This document shows, piece by piece, positions 23,284 through 36,531 of a stretch of DNA of 64,000 bases. Location: assembly GCA_029844215.1 (NCBI GenBank), contig CM056728.1, positions 3,286,001 through 3,350,000 of the forward strand, in the 5' to 3' direction. The position numbers and the translations under genes are program-made. The notes beneath the pieces are model-generated. The model had not been told where the DNA came from. It saw nothing but the letters and a program-made list of their open reading frames with translations, and did not search any database. Numbering within the stretch: the stretch's first letter is position 1; each line of letters opens with the position of its first letter. The stretch comes from Przewalskia tangutica (Eukaryota; Streptophyta; Magnoliopsida; Solanales; Solanaceae).

Positions 23284-23423
23284 TACAGTCAAACTTCTTT
23301 ATAACAATATGGTTTGTTCAGATATGCTTTAGTTGTTATAATGAAATATTGTTATAAAAAATATATAATATTATAATATTAAAATCGGTTTCAAAAAATT
23401 TGAATGTTAAAGTGAAATGTTAT

Positions 23424-23697
23424 TGAAAGAATTAATCTCTTGATTATTCTTATTAATGAAAGACATATATATACAAGTTACACTAGGAATATCCTCTTCC
23501 TATTCTACCTATAAATCCTTATTATATTTGAAAATTAACTTTACAATTATGATAATATTACACAACTAATTAAGGTACAAACCTAAGTCATATATTTACC
23601 AAATATACAAGGGAAGGGCCCCACTGCTGTGCACACTGCTTCACCGAATGGGCTGGCTGGACGTGCACCAAATTGGGTTGGCCCAATATATTTAACA
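23424..23697 (-). repeat. 3' LTR of the split minus-strand Copia
   Basis: Plus-strand text starts TGAAAGAATTAATCTC and ends CAATATATTTAACA; the start recurs at 31766 in the truncated 5' LTR. Confidence 0.8.
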
Positions 23698-26600
23698 CAC
23701 CCCATCAGTCATAGCGGGCGGTCTTCGTACGTTGAGACTGTCTCTAAAATCTTCAAAAAAATACCGTGGGAAGACCCTTTGTAAAGATGTCGGCAATTTG
23801 ATATCTGGACGGGACATGGCAGACGCGTACGTGTCTTTTAGCTACCTTTTCTCGAACAAAGTGAATATCCATATCTATGTGTTTAGTGCGCTGGTGCTGA
23901 ACTGTATTACCAAAAAGGTAGATGACACTTATATTATCACAATACACTAAGGTAGCCTTCTCAATAGGACAATGAAGCTCCAAAAGTAGATTTCGCAACC
24001 AACATGACTCAGAAACCACATTGGCCGCCGATACTCGGTCTGCGACTTGAACGTGAAAGCGTTGATTGGACGCTGATGCACTGAGACCAAGTTATTACCT
24101 AAAAACATGCAATAGACGTGCAGACCGTCGATGTCGGACAACCACCCCAATCAAGATTCAGATAGGAGACTAGTAGACGCCGACGGCGATACACATGCAA
24201 GTCATACTCAAGTGTTCCCTGAATGTACCTAAGAATGTGTTTGAGTGCATTCATATGTTCAACTCTGGGATCATGCATAAATAAACACACCTGATGTACG
24301 TCATATGTAATATCAGGTCGCGTGAACGTTAGATACTGAAGGGCGCCTGCAAAACTACGATAGCGGGTCGGATCCTCATAGGGAGAGCCAGCTGCAACAC
24401 CCAACTTGGGTTTAGTATCAATCGGAGTAGAAGTGGACTTACATGATGACATCTCAGCCCTCTCAATGATCTATGTTGCATACTTCCTCTGTGATAAGAA
24501 CAATCCACATGCATGACGAGTTACAGCAATCCCCAAAAAGTAACTCAATGGGCTCGAGTACTTTATGGAAAACTCGGAACTAAGCATTGTCATAATGGAC
24601 TTTCGCAAAGCATCAGAAGAGGCAGTCAAGATAATATCATCAACATACAATAGAATATAAGCCATCGAAGAACCGTGACGATATATGAATAATGAACTAT
24701 CAGACCTGCTGTGAGAAAAACTCATAGTTGAAACATAATCAGCAAACCTCTTATACCAAGCTCGTGGAGACTGCTTAAGCTCATACAAGGACTTCTTCAA
24801 CAAACAAACATGATTAGGATATCTAGTATCTCTAAACCACAAGGGCTGATGCATATACACTGTTTCCTTGAGATCACCATGTAGGAAAGCATTCTTCACA
24901 TCTAGCTGATGAATGAGCCATGATTTCGAAAGAGTCAAGCTGAGCACAGTGCGAATGGTAGCCGGCTTGACTACTGGGCTAAATATTTCACCACAATCCA
25001 CACCAACATGCTGAGTCTTACCATCACCTACAAGACGAGTCTTATGCCTTGAAATTGAACCATCAGATTTTTTCTTATGAGCAAAAATCCACATAGACCG
25101 AATAATATTAACACCAGATGGACGCAGTACCAACTCACATGTATTATTATCAATAAGAGCATTATATTCATCGGTCATGGCAATTTTCCAATTAGGGTCA
25201 TTTAAGGCAGACATAGGATTACGGGGTAAGGGTGATTTAAGAATATTATAATTCAAATTAAAATGTCTTTTTGGTTTAAAAATACCCCGTTGACTGCGAG
25301 TGATTGGACCATGAATCTGGGTTGAATTGGGTGAATTTTGGGAATTTTGAGAAGTTTCAAAAATTTCCGCCGAAGGCGCCGTGATCTAGGGTCGCGGCGC
25401 CTGATGAACTACAGAGCTCTCTGAAGTTTTGGCGTTGCGGCGCTGATGACGGGATTGAATTTATTTGTTCACTGGAAGGCAGGTGTCGCGGTGCCTCCCC
25501 TAATGATCGTGGCGTTGACGACGTATTTTCTGAAAAATAACGGAGAACATAGGGGGAGATATCATCATCCAAAAAATCATAAGAACTAGGCACGAATTTT
25601 TCTACTTTAGAAAATGGAATTTGGGATTTATCAAAGAGAACATGACGACTAATGATGATTCGTTTAGAGTACAAATCAAATCATTTATAACCACGGTGAT
25701 TTGACGGATAACTCAAAAACACATACGGGATAGAACGTGTCTGAAGTTTGTTGATTGTGGTGGATGAAAATAGTAGATAACATAAGCAATCAAAGACCCT
25801 AAGATGAGAATACGAATGAGTCTTTTTGTATAACAATTGACGAGGGGAGTAATATGTCAAACCTTTAGAGGGAAGAATATTAAGTAGATCGGTAGCCATT
25901 TGTACCGCATGATGCCAAAACAATGGAGGGACGGAAGAATGAACCAATAAAGTGTGGATAATATTATTAATGATACGAATTTTCGTTCAACTTCCCATTT
26001 TGTGAAGACGTATGAGGACAAGAAAAACGAAAATTTATCCCATTTTAAGCACAAAACTCCCTAAATTCCCCATTGTCATACTCTTTACCATTATCACATT
26101 GGATGTTCTTTATTTCCCGTTCGAATTGAGTTCTTATAAAAGCTCTAAATTTTACGAAGATAAAAAAAACTTGTGATTTTTTCGCAATTGGAAACGTCCA
26201 TAAAAATTTAGAGTAATCATCCAAGAATAAAACATAATATCGATGACCCATAGAACTGAGAACCGGAGATGTCCATAAATCGCTATGGATAATGTCAAAT
26301 GACATTGAAGTATTAGAATTCGAAGCTACAAATGGTAACTTAATAATTTTTCCTAAAGCACAGGATTGACAAAGTGGAGTACTACGTGTACCCTTACATG
26401 GAATAAACTTATGTCTATCTAAAGAAGATAAAATAGACGACCCCGGATGACTTAGACGAGCATGCCACAAAGAAGGAGCAAGAGCTGCAAAAGTGGAAGA
26501 CATGGTTTGACGCGAGATGCTGAGACATGATGTGATTGAATAAAGATCCCCCCTACTGTCACACCTCATGAGATGACTCCCCGTCTTGAAATCCTTCACA

Positions 26601-27519
26601 GAAAACCCTAACCGATCAAAATTAATAGAAACCCAATTATCAGTGGTGAATTTACGGACAAACACTAAATTTTTAATCAATTTCGGGGCATGAAGGGTAT
26701 TTTTCAGGACAAGTGGTGGATGAGGAGGGGACAAAGTTTTATTACCATAACCCTTAATGGAATAGAACTACCATTACCAACAATTATACCACGATTACTG
26801 CTCAAATTGGAATAAGACGAGAGAGTACCTTGGTCGGATATCATGTGGGTAGTGGCACCTGTGTCCATGTACCAATTAGGGTCCGGTTGAGTCAAGCCAA
26901 GCGTGTGCATTACTGCTTCAATGTCGGTCTGAGTGGGGCCCACTGCGTGGTGGGTCTGAGGGGGCGAGGTCCAAGTATACCGATCACGGGCCATACGGTC
27001 CGAACTCGAGTCCGACCGGAAGAAGCTGGTCGCGGCGCCAGACGGCCGAGATTGAGGCGCCGCAACGTTGTAATGCTGAGTCGCGGCGCTGGGACCCACT
27101 GCCACTGTCCAGGGGCCCAATGTGGGTTTCCAAACTGCTGCTACTGACGGTTACCCCGTTGGTGCCGCCGCGATTCTTGCCATTATTCTTCCGATTTTGA
27201 CCATTCTTACCACCCCCGTTGTTGTGATTTTGGGTGATATTGGTTGTATTGGAAGGGGAAAAATTGAAAGCAGTCATCATGACGATGGGGCTTGCTCCGA
27301 TCGATGCCCTTTTAGCCAAACCCGCTTCTTCCAAAGTGAGCATGAAGCGGGCCTGATAGAACTTCGGCATGTGTTACTTTGACGAATAACCGAAGCAACC
27401 TCTGTATAGGCCTCAGATAGACCGGCAACCATCTGAAGAACTAGGCGACTATTAGAAACAGGAGAACCCACGTTGCGAAGTTGGTCTGCCAAGTCCTTGA
27501 GGCGTTTGCAATAAGGAGA
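23698..27519 (-). pseudogene. Copia pol (protease to RNase H), broken
   Basis: Read on the minus strand from high to low coordinates. Protease with intact DTG (NWYMDTGATTHM) is near 26870. Then the Gag-pre-integrase (WHARLSHPGSS, CQSCALGK) near 26460-26350, the integrase core (FDIIHSDLW, FLDDYSKFLW, IQCDNGKEYDN) near 26310-26060, RT with intact YVDDIILTASS near 24640, and RNase H with the C-terminal HQRTKHIDMDIHFVREK near 23860. The frame is broken at several points (for example near 25680, 25260, 24460 and 24100), so it is not functional. GC-rich dyads lie in the integrase-RT spacer (25370-25520) and in the Gag end (27030-27100). Confidence 0.88.
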
Positions 27520-30500
27520 TGTCATGCCCGTTTTCGACCGCGACATTATAAAACTCCTGCTTGGAAAAATGTTAGGAAATAAAATAAAAATGCTAAAACG
27601 TTAAAAGGGCGCTTAATGTTAAAGTAGGTGCTAAAGTGCTAAAGGGTTCGCGGAGTCGTCACCTAATTAATTTGGGTGAATTATGACACCTAAATGTTAA
27701 CTAGTTTAAAGTAAACATTAACTCCATTTTTTATTGTCTGCTAAACTTAATGAGATTCTGGGTAAGGGCTCCTTATTATCCTAAAGTGAAGGGGTTAGGC
27801 ACCCTAAAAGATTCGCTAACTTGCGGTTGCCCGTTCAAACCTAGGGGATTATTATTTTAAGAGTGTAATGCATGTTTTAAAAGTATAAAATTATAAGACT
27901 TATTTAGAATATAAAGTTAACTTTGGATGAAAAAAAAGTGCATTTATAACGTATTAAATAAGATACATGTATTGTAATAATGCATAATCTTATTATGACG
28001 AAATGTGTACTTATAAAATAAGATGTAAAATATTTATTATGCAAAGGCTAACGAAATAATTTTTAATTATGAATGTTAGTAAGAGTTTATGAAGAAATTA
28101 ATTTCTTATGCTAAGGATTTGATAGCGAGTGACACTCTAGCTACATGAATATTTTATATCATTTTAGTATGACTTAGGCGATGCATAACTAGTCATAAGA
28201 ATAATTAATTTAAGGAGAGTGAATTTCTAGCGTCAAACTATTTTCTAATGACAGCCCAAAGTTTAACTATTCTAAGTGTACTACTAATAGTGTAATGTTA
28301 GACAAATAATTACAACAAATAATGGGGTAAGGATATGGATTAATAAAGACTTGAAGAAATGGCGAAGTCATTTCACCTATGGTTTGGAGTTTCATTAATA
28401 AGATGCGGGTCTTCGTTCATTGTAGCTTGTGATGAGTCTTGCCATGAGACTCTTCGTTTCGCTCCGATGCATTTCATGTAAAAGAAGGAAAAGATAGGGA
28501 TTAGTATATGTCCAAAACTTATCACAATACGAATAGCCGGAATACTTATGCAAAATTCAAAAAAATGTACGATTATTATTTAACTAATACTTATGCAAAA
28601 TTAAAAAAAAATGTATGATTATTATTTAACTATATCAATGCTAACACAACTGGAAAAATCCACATAACAAAACCCAACATTGCCTCTTATATATAAATAG
28701 CGGACGGAATGTAAAACAAACCCTAAACGTGAAGCTTTCAGATTTAAATGAAGAGCAAGTCAGTATATGATAGACCCTAGTCGTTGCGTTGCTCACGAAA
28801 CGAAGGAGGAAAAATAGACAGACGAGCATTTTATCCCAATGATATGCAAGTATGCAGCAGTCTAATTGCATTAGCTCCATAAAACCTACTAAATTTGGTT
28901 TCATTTTATCAAAACTATTGAGTTAGCACATAGGACTTGGGCAAAGAAAATTGAGTTCTTCTATATTTAGACAAGACGGGACAAGTATATAGACAAATCG
29001 GACAACACCGATCAACTTCTAATATCACCTTTGACACACAGCATCAAATATACTCAGCTACAAATTTACTATGTTCAATCATACTATACTCAGTTGTCCT
29101 GGGAAAAGAAAGAAGACCTACTAATATATTTTAGGCTTGAGATGAGGCAATCAAAACAGTACAGAATAGACAGTTTAATTAAAACAAGTATTCATCCTAA
29201 CAAGGAATTATGCAAGTGTGCACACATTACAGGATAAGTCCCAAGACAAGTACAGTAAGTAACTAGGCCACAATTTAACAGGGATATGCTAATTCCATAG
29301 ATGCCAAAATACTACTGCAAATACCATTTTTGGAAGAAAAAACAAAACTTCAGAAGACAGGGTTGAAACTTAATACCCGACATTTTAACCACATGTTATT
29401 CATATTACATTAACATTGCATCAGAATAACCTATTCATAATAGCAATTAATTAACTGAACATTAGAACAATATCATCCATCACAGAGTATTTCCCAATAA
29501 TAAACATCTGCCAACATTCACACGACCAAACAAACAGATATTTATCACTAAATCAGAACTTCACTACTTAGCGAAATAACCTTACATTTATCTAATTCAA
29601 ACAGAACTAAACATACTTAATCAAAATAAACAGACAAAGACGCATATAATACAAGCTTCATGACTAGGCATATTAATCTGAAAGGTTCAAATAACCGATA
29701 ATAACCAACAAATTTTGAATGATTTGACATGTATAAACTAAATTAAATCAGCATATTTAACCAACATATAATCATCACACATATCACGAAATACAAATCG
29801 AATGAGGAAATATGAAAGGAGACGAGTTTACCTTCTCCGAACAGCGAACCGAGGCAACGAATCAAGTCGTCGATTCACTCGGAGAATGCGATAGAAAGGA
29901 AAATGAAGCTTTTGCGAAAATGGCTGATTTTGAAGGTCGGATTCTTTCTCTGAACGGGAAAAGCTTTCTACCGAAGAGTCCCTTTTCCCCTGATTCTTCC
30001 TTAATGTTTTTTCTGTGGCTATCCCCTTTATTGGGTTTTTTCTGGTTTTTCCTGGACTGCTGATTTTCGAATGCCCATTGCATGCATAGAGATTATCTAT
30101 TTATAGCTAAGCTTTTGGGTATTTATTTATGGTAAGCTTGTGTACGATTTGGTTAAGGGGAGTTTCGGGCGCGATTTGGTGAGATTCGATCTTGGTGTTT
30201 ATTAGTAAGGTCTTGGTGAAGGTAAGTTTTGGTTTTGGGAAGATCCGATTACGATTTTTGAGGGTCTTGTTATGGTAATCTGGGGCGATCTGGGTATCAT
30301 TTTTGGTGCAAGATTTGGTTAAGGTAAGTTTTGGGAAGAAAATGTTGAATTTGGACGTGTCATCTGGGCGTGATTTGGGTTGAGGCGGCTGATTTGTAAG
30401 CTCTTAGTTTTTTTTTTCTAGGTTAAGGGGAGGGGGTTTCGTTTTTAGGGTTAGTTTAAGGGAGGGGGACGATGGAAAAAGTAAAGGGCTGCTGGGTAGG

Positions 30501-31155
30501 GATAGGTATAAGGGGCTAGTGAAGTCATGTTGGTCAGTGCGGTGTGGGGTGTGGGCTAGTAATTATTAATTAGGTATTAGTATTTTTTAGGTGTTTTCTT
30601 GGGTAGCGTATTATTAATTAATTAATGGTAAATTAAATTATTTAAATTGTGATTAAATTATTTAGGTGCTTTATTAGTCTAAGTTTGAGTTTAAATTATT
30701 ATAAAAAATAAAGACGGACGTGCTATTTAATTAGCGCTTAATATTAAAAATCTTATTTATTATGCGTATTTTTGCGATGTTAAATTAAAATTGAATGGGG
30801 TTTAGATTATTATTAAATTATTTAAATGTTAAATGCAGATATGATATTTAAGGGTTGTTTAATGCTTTGATAAATGCGACGCTATTAAAACGCATGTATT
30901 AGATTAAAATTAACTTAAATTGCAAATAATATTAATGAAATTGCTTGTTTAAAATGACGAGTGTGGACGTGAGACTCAAGGTGTGCTTAATATTCTACGT
31001 AAAATGTGGCGCCATTATTAAATTGCTTATTTATGCATGTATTAATGTTTTATTGTTGCATTTTATTATTATAAAATTGTTAAAAATTATTTTGAAAAAT
31101 TAGTGTAATTTTATAGTTAATGACTGGACGGGAGGGTCAAAATTGGGTGTCAACA
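27520..31155 (-). mobile_element. Solo LTR, 3.6 kb, inserted in Copia gag
   Basis: On the minus strand it starts TGTTGACACCCAATTTTGAC and ends GGTCGAAAACGGGCATGACA. A perfect 5 bp target duplication flanks it (plus strand GGAGA at 27515-27519 and 31156-31160). Removing it restores the gag text of the host Copia. The interior has no gag or pol domain, so a solo LTR (or a large non-autonomous unit) is the simplest reading. The start and end match the element at 51358-55201. Open frames inside (for example 29812-30063) carry no known domain. The TGACACCCAATTTTGACCC start is common in plant Ty3/gypsy LTRs. Confidence 0.85.
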
Positions 31156-31765
31156 GGAGAAACGTTTGGAAAATTCGCCATAACAACTTGAGAAAAATCA
31201 TGCTCAAGAATAACAATGCGAGAATGACTGTTATCTTGGAAGATGTCACGCAATCGATTCCACGCCGTCATAGCTGTGGAGTTGGGTTCCATAATCGTCT
31301 GCAAAAGATCCAAGGAGATAGTGGCATAAATCCACTAGAAAACCTTGGCATCAAGCATGATCCATAAGTCTGGATCTGCTGCTTTGGTGGACACAACTGT
31401 TGTAGAAGTAGACGTCATATCACCCCCGTAAGAGTAGTGGGAAGGATGATGTGGTGAAGCACTTTATGTGCCATAACATGAATCTTGAATAATTCTACTC
31501 ACGTCTCATATTGGACGTTCTCTAGATCAAGAACAATAGGAAGAACGCTCTTGATGTTAGAAACAGTGAGAGCAGGATGAAAAATGTTCTTATCAGTCAT
31601 GGTGAATAGAACAACAAGATTCAGACAAGAGAATTTGTGAGGAGGGATGTTGTTGGAAGATAAAGAGGCTCGGATTTTGTGTGGAAATCCGAGATGAAGG
31701 TCACGGTTTTCAAGAAGCAAAGTGGGAAGCGGAAACAAAGAAAAGAAACTAGATTCTTGATTCCA
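31156..31765 (-). pseudogene. Copia gag, N-terminal part
   Basis: Minus-strand text includes FHPALTVSNIKS and VLDLENVQYET at about 31590-31500, the same Gag start as in the other elements of this family here, then decayed Gag down to the inserted LTR. A primer-binding-site-like text (TGGAATCAAGAATC) lies next to the 5' LTR at 31752-31765. Confidence 0.75.
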
Positions 31766-32030
31766 TGAAAGAATTAATTTTTTGATTATTCTTATTAATG
31801 AAAGACATATATATACAAGTTACACTAGGAAGAAATTCTACCTTATTATCGAGGTTGCTTCATCATCAATAACTTCAGAAACTACTAATAATTTTCAATC
31901 TTCATTTCGTTACAAAATTATTACAATTAATTATGTGCATATTATATAGGATAGTCCGCCAAGTATATTTTGCCTGTTATTCTTCCAAACAAAGAAATTG
32001 GGTCAAAGGACAAAAGCAACACTTAATCGA

Positions 32031-32223
32031 CCCATGTTTGGTATCTCCTTATAGTTCCCGGATAAAATTTTAATACCTTATTATCTCATGTTTGGTTGAA
32101 ATAAAATTTTGAGATATTAGTTATTCTGAGATTGTAGTGTTATTTTATTCAATATTAAGGATGGAATAACTAATCCCGAATTTAGTTATCCTGGGATAAC
32201 TCATTTCCCGGCCAAACGAGCCC
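32031..32223. mobile_element. MITE
   Basis: CCCATGTTTGGTATCTCC at the left and GGGATAACTC...GGCCAAACGAGCCC at the right are imperfect inverse ends. The inner words AATAACTAATCCCGAA and GGGATAAC suggest a small hAT-like element. Target duplication not clear. Confidence 0.45.
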
Positions 32224-32485
32224 TAGTGTTGGAGTTAGAAGTATCTCAATATTTAAATTTTAAGAACTATTGATACGGAATCCTCAAAACCAGAATCATT
32301 AACCTGATTTGTGATTTTTTTTTTTTAAATCGACGCATTGTTCTTCCCCATTAAATTAGCAGTAAAAATCAATAAAATCGATCAAAAAGATGTAACAATT
32401 GTGTATCACTATTTCTAAGTAGAAACCCCTAAAAATGAGAAATTAGACGATATTTAGTATACAAAAGACACAATTGGTGATTTGA

Positions 32486-32799
32486 GGCTAGTTTGGTACG
32501 TCGCACTGGACTGTACTAATTTCATTGGACTGTATTGTACTGTATTAGACTGGACTGTATTAATATATAATGGAAGATATTAGAGTACTAATATATAATG
32601 GAAGATATTAGAGTACTAATATATAATGAACTGTATTTTTTTTAATTTTTAGTACAGTTCAGGGGAGACGCACCTGCTAGATGGGCTCAAAAATGGCAGT
32701 TGGACTGTACAGTCCAGTGCGGCTGAAAACGCCCACCAAACGCTGTATTATTTTTTTGTCCAGTATAATCTAGCTTAATACAGCATACCAAACGTGCCC
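32486..32799. mobile_element. MITE, inverted relative of 17006-17272
   Basis: Ends GGCTAGTTTGGTACGTCGCA and CATACCAAACGTGCCC, with TGA on both sides (32483-32485 and 32800-32802). The interior has the same TGGACTGTA/TACAGTCCA words as 17006-17272 and a short internal duplication TAATATATAATGGAAGATAT at about 32560-32625. Confidence 0.7.
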
Positions 32800-32802
32800 T
32801 GA

Positions 32803-33390
32803 GTGTATTTATTTTGAGATCTTCAAGGTGCCAAGGAGAGATTTATGGGAAAGAAATAGATGAGAGAAAAACATTGTAGGAGAGAGAATAGGGGATGCAC
32901 GCTATTATCAGCTATTTTTTTTCGTTAATCTGAGGGTCATGTGGTGTTATTTTTTTTTGCGTCAGTGAGGAGGTGTGAAAGGTTGACGGTAGCAGGAGTT
33001 TAAAGAGATAGATCGAACAAGCACTGTGATTTAGGAGGTATCAAAGAAAGGTGATCTTCTATGGTGGAGCTTTGGACTCAACAACTAGTCTGGAATTGTT
33101 CGAGTCACGCGACGTTGTCAGACTGTTATATTCTGAAGGGGACAAGTCAAAAGTTATATTATTGGACCGTAAATTTTTTATCGCATTAGCCTTGGATCTC
33201 CTTAGAGAGAGCGAGATATCTGCCCTCAGCCGAAAGATAATTTATTGTTCTTCATTTTATTTTTCAATTTTAATTGTATTTTCACCAATACTTAGTATAT
33301 AAGCTTGGGTTCTCAAATATATGTGAATAATTTCTACACAAACAATAAATGAATAATTAAATAACGTTTCAAATTAATATATGAATCATC
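32803..33390. other. Spacer, unassigned
   Basis: One 83-codon open frame at 33051-33302 shows no recognisable domain, and I do not call it a gene. The rest is AT-rich. Confidence 0.4.
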
Positions 33391-33698
33391 CATAGTGAAA
33401 GAAATAATCTCTTGATTATTTTCATTAATGAAAGAAAATATATACAATTTACAATTTCCATTAGGAAAATCCAAGTCTTATTCTAATATCAAAACCCTAT
33501 TCTAGTATAACAAGAATCCTACAATTATGGTAAGTATACAAATATTTACATTAAAATATACTCCTAATTCGTCTGTATATCCAGTGATATACACTATCTA
33601 TGGAAAGTGTATATCACAGGTGAATCACTTACAAAATCGAGACTAATATACATATGATATACATGTGTATATCGTGTATATCATATGTATATTTAACA

Positions 33699-36531
33699 CA
33701 CACCCGCAGTTATAACGGGCGATCTCGTACGCTGAGACTGTCTCTAAAATCTTCAAAAATGACAAAGGGAAGACCCTTTTGTAAAGATGTCCGCAATTTG
33801 ATATCTGGAAGGGACATGACAGATACGTACTTGACCACGAACGACCTTTTCGCGAACAAAGTGAATGTCCATCTCGATAGTTTAGTGCGCTGGTGCTGAA
33901 CCGGATTACCAGAAAGGTAGATGACACTAACATTATCACAATAAACCAAGGTCGCTTTCTGAATAGGACAATGAAGTTTTAAAAGCAGATTATGTAACCA
34001 ACATGATTCAGAGACCACATTAGCTACTCCTCGATACTCGGCCTCTACATTGGAACAGGATAAAGTCGACTGACGTTTCGCAAACCATGAGACCAAGTTA
34101 TTACAAAGAAAAATACAATAACCAGACGTAGAGCGTCTGATGTCCGGACAGTCACCCCAATCATCATTTGTATACGAGACGAGTGTGTCATAGTCAAGTG
34201 TCCCTTGGATATACCGAATAATACGTTTGAGTGCATTCATGTGCTCAACCCTGGGATCATGCATAAACAAACACACATGTTGTACGACATACGTAATTTT
34301 TGATCTCGTGAATGTAAGATATTGAAGGGCCCCTGCGATATTGCGATAGCGTGTCAAATCTTCACAAGGTGAACCAGTCGCAACACCTAAGTTGTGTTTA
34401 GTATCAACCGGAGTGGAAGTGGACTTACATGATGACATCTCAGTCATCTCAATGACCTCAGTTGCATACTTCCTCTGGGATAAGAACAACTCACCTGCAT
34501 GACGAGAGACAACAATCCCCAAATAATAACTTAAGGGATCAAAGTCTTTCATAGCAAACTCAGAACTGAGCATTGTCATGATAGATTAGCGTAATGCATC
34601 AGAAGAGACAGTCAAGATAATATCATCCACATATAAAAGTATATAAGCCAAGGAAGAGCCACGATGATATATGAACAATGAATTATCAGACCTGCTGTGA
34701 GAGAACTCAATAGTCGAAACATAGTCTGCAAATCTCTTATACCAAGTCTGTGGAGACTGTTTAAGCTCATACAAGGACTTCATCAATAAACAGACATGAT
34801 GAGGATATTTGGGATCGCTAAATCCTAAGGATTGATGCATATAACCATCTCCTTGAGATTACCATGTAAGAAAACATTCTTCACATCTAACTGATGAATG
34901 GGCCATGATTTTGAAAGAGTCATGCTGAGTACAGTGCGAATGGTAGTCGACTTAACCACCTGACTAAATGTCTTACCACAATTCACACCAACCTGTTGAG
35001 TCTTACCATCACATATAAGACAAACCTTATGCCTCACAAAAGAACCGTCAGAGTTTTCTTTATGAGCAAAAATTTACATAGACCGAATAATATTAATACC
35101 ATATGGACAGGGCACCAACTCCCACGTCTTATTATCAATAAGAGCATTATACTCGTCGGTCATAGCAATTTTTCAATTCGGGTCATTTAAAGCAGACACT
35201 ACGTTACGGGGTAAGAATGATTTAAGAACATTAGAATTTAAATTAAAATGTCATTTTAGTTTAAAAATATTCCGTTGACTACGAGTGACTGGTCTTTGAC
35301 TCGGGGGAGAATTGAGCGTTGGGATATATCTGGACATGTGACGGACACTGCCTGTTGGCCCAACACAAAAGTGGGAGAAACCGGGACTGGAACTGTTACG
35401 GGAATAGGCTAAGTGACTGGCCCAGTTTCCATCATTGACCTAGTTGCTAGACTTGGCATCGTCACTGACCCATTGAGAGTATTCTGTAACGGAACAGTGG
35501 GGCCAGCAGGCAGTGGGCCCGCTGGTGAATAATATATCAGAATATACTATCATCCAAAAAATTATACGAACTAGGCACGAGATTACTAACCTTAGCAAAC
35601 AAAATTGGGACTCATAAAAAATAACATGGCGACTAATGATGATTTTATTAGATGATAAATCAAAATATTTATAACCACGATGATAAGACAGACAACCCAA
35701 AAACACACAAGGAGTTGACCGGGCCTGAAGTTTGTTAATTGTGATGGACGGAAACAATGAATAACATAAGTACCCAAAGACCCTAAGATATGAAAACGAA
35801 GGAGTCTTATTATATAAAATTTAAAGAGAGGACGAATACGTCAAACTTTTGATAGGAAGAATGTTAAGAATATATGTAGTCATTTGTAGAGCATGATGCC
35901 AAAAGGTAGGGGGTACGGAAGCATAAAGTAATAAAGATCGGATAACGTTGTTAATGGTACAAATTTTTCATTCGACTTTCCTATTTTGTGAAGACGTATG
36001 AGGACAAGAAAAACGAAAATTGATCCCATTATTAGCACAAAACTCTCGAAACACCCCATTGTCATATTCTTTTCTATTATCACATTGAATATTTTTTATG
36101 TCTCATTCGAATTGGGTTCTAAGGAATGCTCTAAACTTTAAGAAGATGGAAAAAACTTGAGATTTTTTTGTTATCAGAAAGTCCATAAAAATTTAGAATA
36201 ATCATCCAGAAAAGAGAACATAATACCGATGACTCAAAGAACAAAGAACAATGGACGTCTATAGATCACTATGAATAATATCAAATGTCATTAAAGTATG
36301 AGAATTAGAGTCTACAAATGACAACTTAACAATTTTTCCTAAAGAACGAGATTGATAATTCGGAGTACGACTCGTACCCTTACAAGAAATAAAATTATAT
36401 TTATCTAAGGAAGATAAAAAGACGACCCCGAATGACCTAGATGAGCATGCCACAAGGAAGGAGCCATGGCTGCAAAAATTGAGGACAATGCTGGACTCGA
36501 GAAACCGGACCTTGGCGTGATAGGATAAAGA
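33699..36531 (-). pseudogene. Copia pol: integrase, RT, RNase H, broken
   Basis: On the minus strand: Gag-pre-integrase/integrase start (FDIIHSDL) near 36265, a decayed integrase through 35440, RT with the polypeptide LYELKQSP and intact YVDDIILTVSS near 34640, then a long frame through RNase H (SGYCIFLCNNLVSW, AEYRGVANVVSES, CDNVSVIYLSGNPVQHQRTK) down to about 33710. Frameshifts and stops near 34580, 34830, 35190 and 35760 disable it. Confidence 0.85.

Larger units (their letters stand above)
23424..31830 (-). mobile_element. Copia retrotransposon, minus strand, truncated and split
   Basis: In plus coordinates the 3' LTR is 23424-23697 (274 bp). The 5' LTR starts at 31766 but only 65 bp remain before unrelated sequence at 31831. 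The interior is interrupted by the 3.6 kb LTR at 27520-31155. Without the second LTR end no target duplication can be seen. The family is close to the 33396-41699 element and more distantly to the 4.3 kb element. Confidence 0.85.

Noticed and set aside
26830..27147. Arg-rich open frame on the plus strand
   Set aside because: Antisense shadow of the Copia Gag/protease region on the minus strand.
29812..30063. 83-codon open frame inside the 3.6 kb LTR
   Set aside because: Lies within an LTR of a family whose sibling copy does not keep the frame.
33051..33302. 83-codon open frame
   Set aside because: No domain, no codon-use or splice support, surrounded by transposon DNA.
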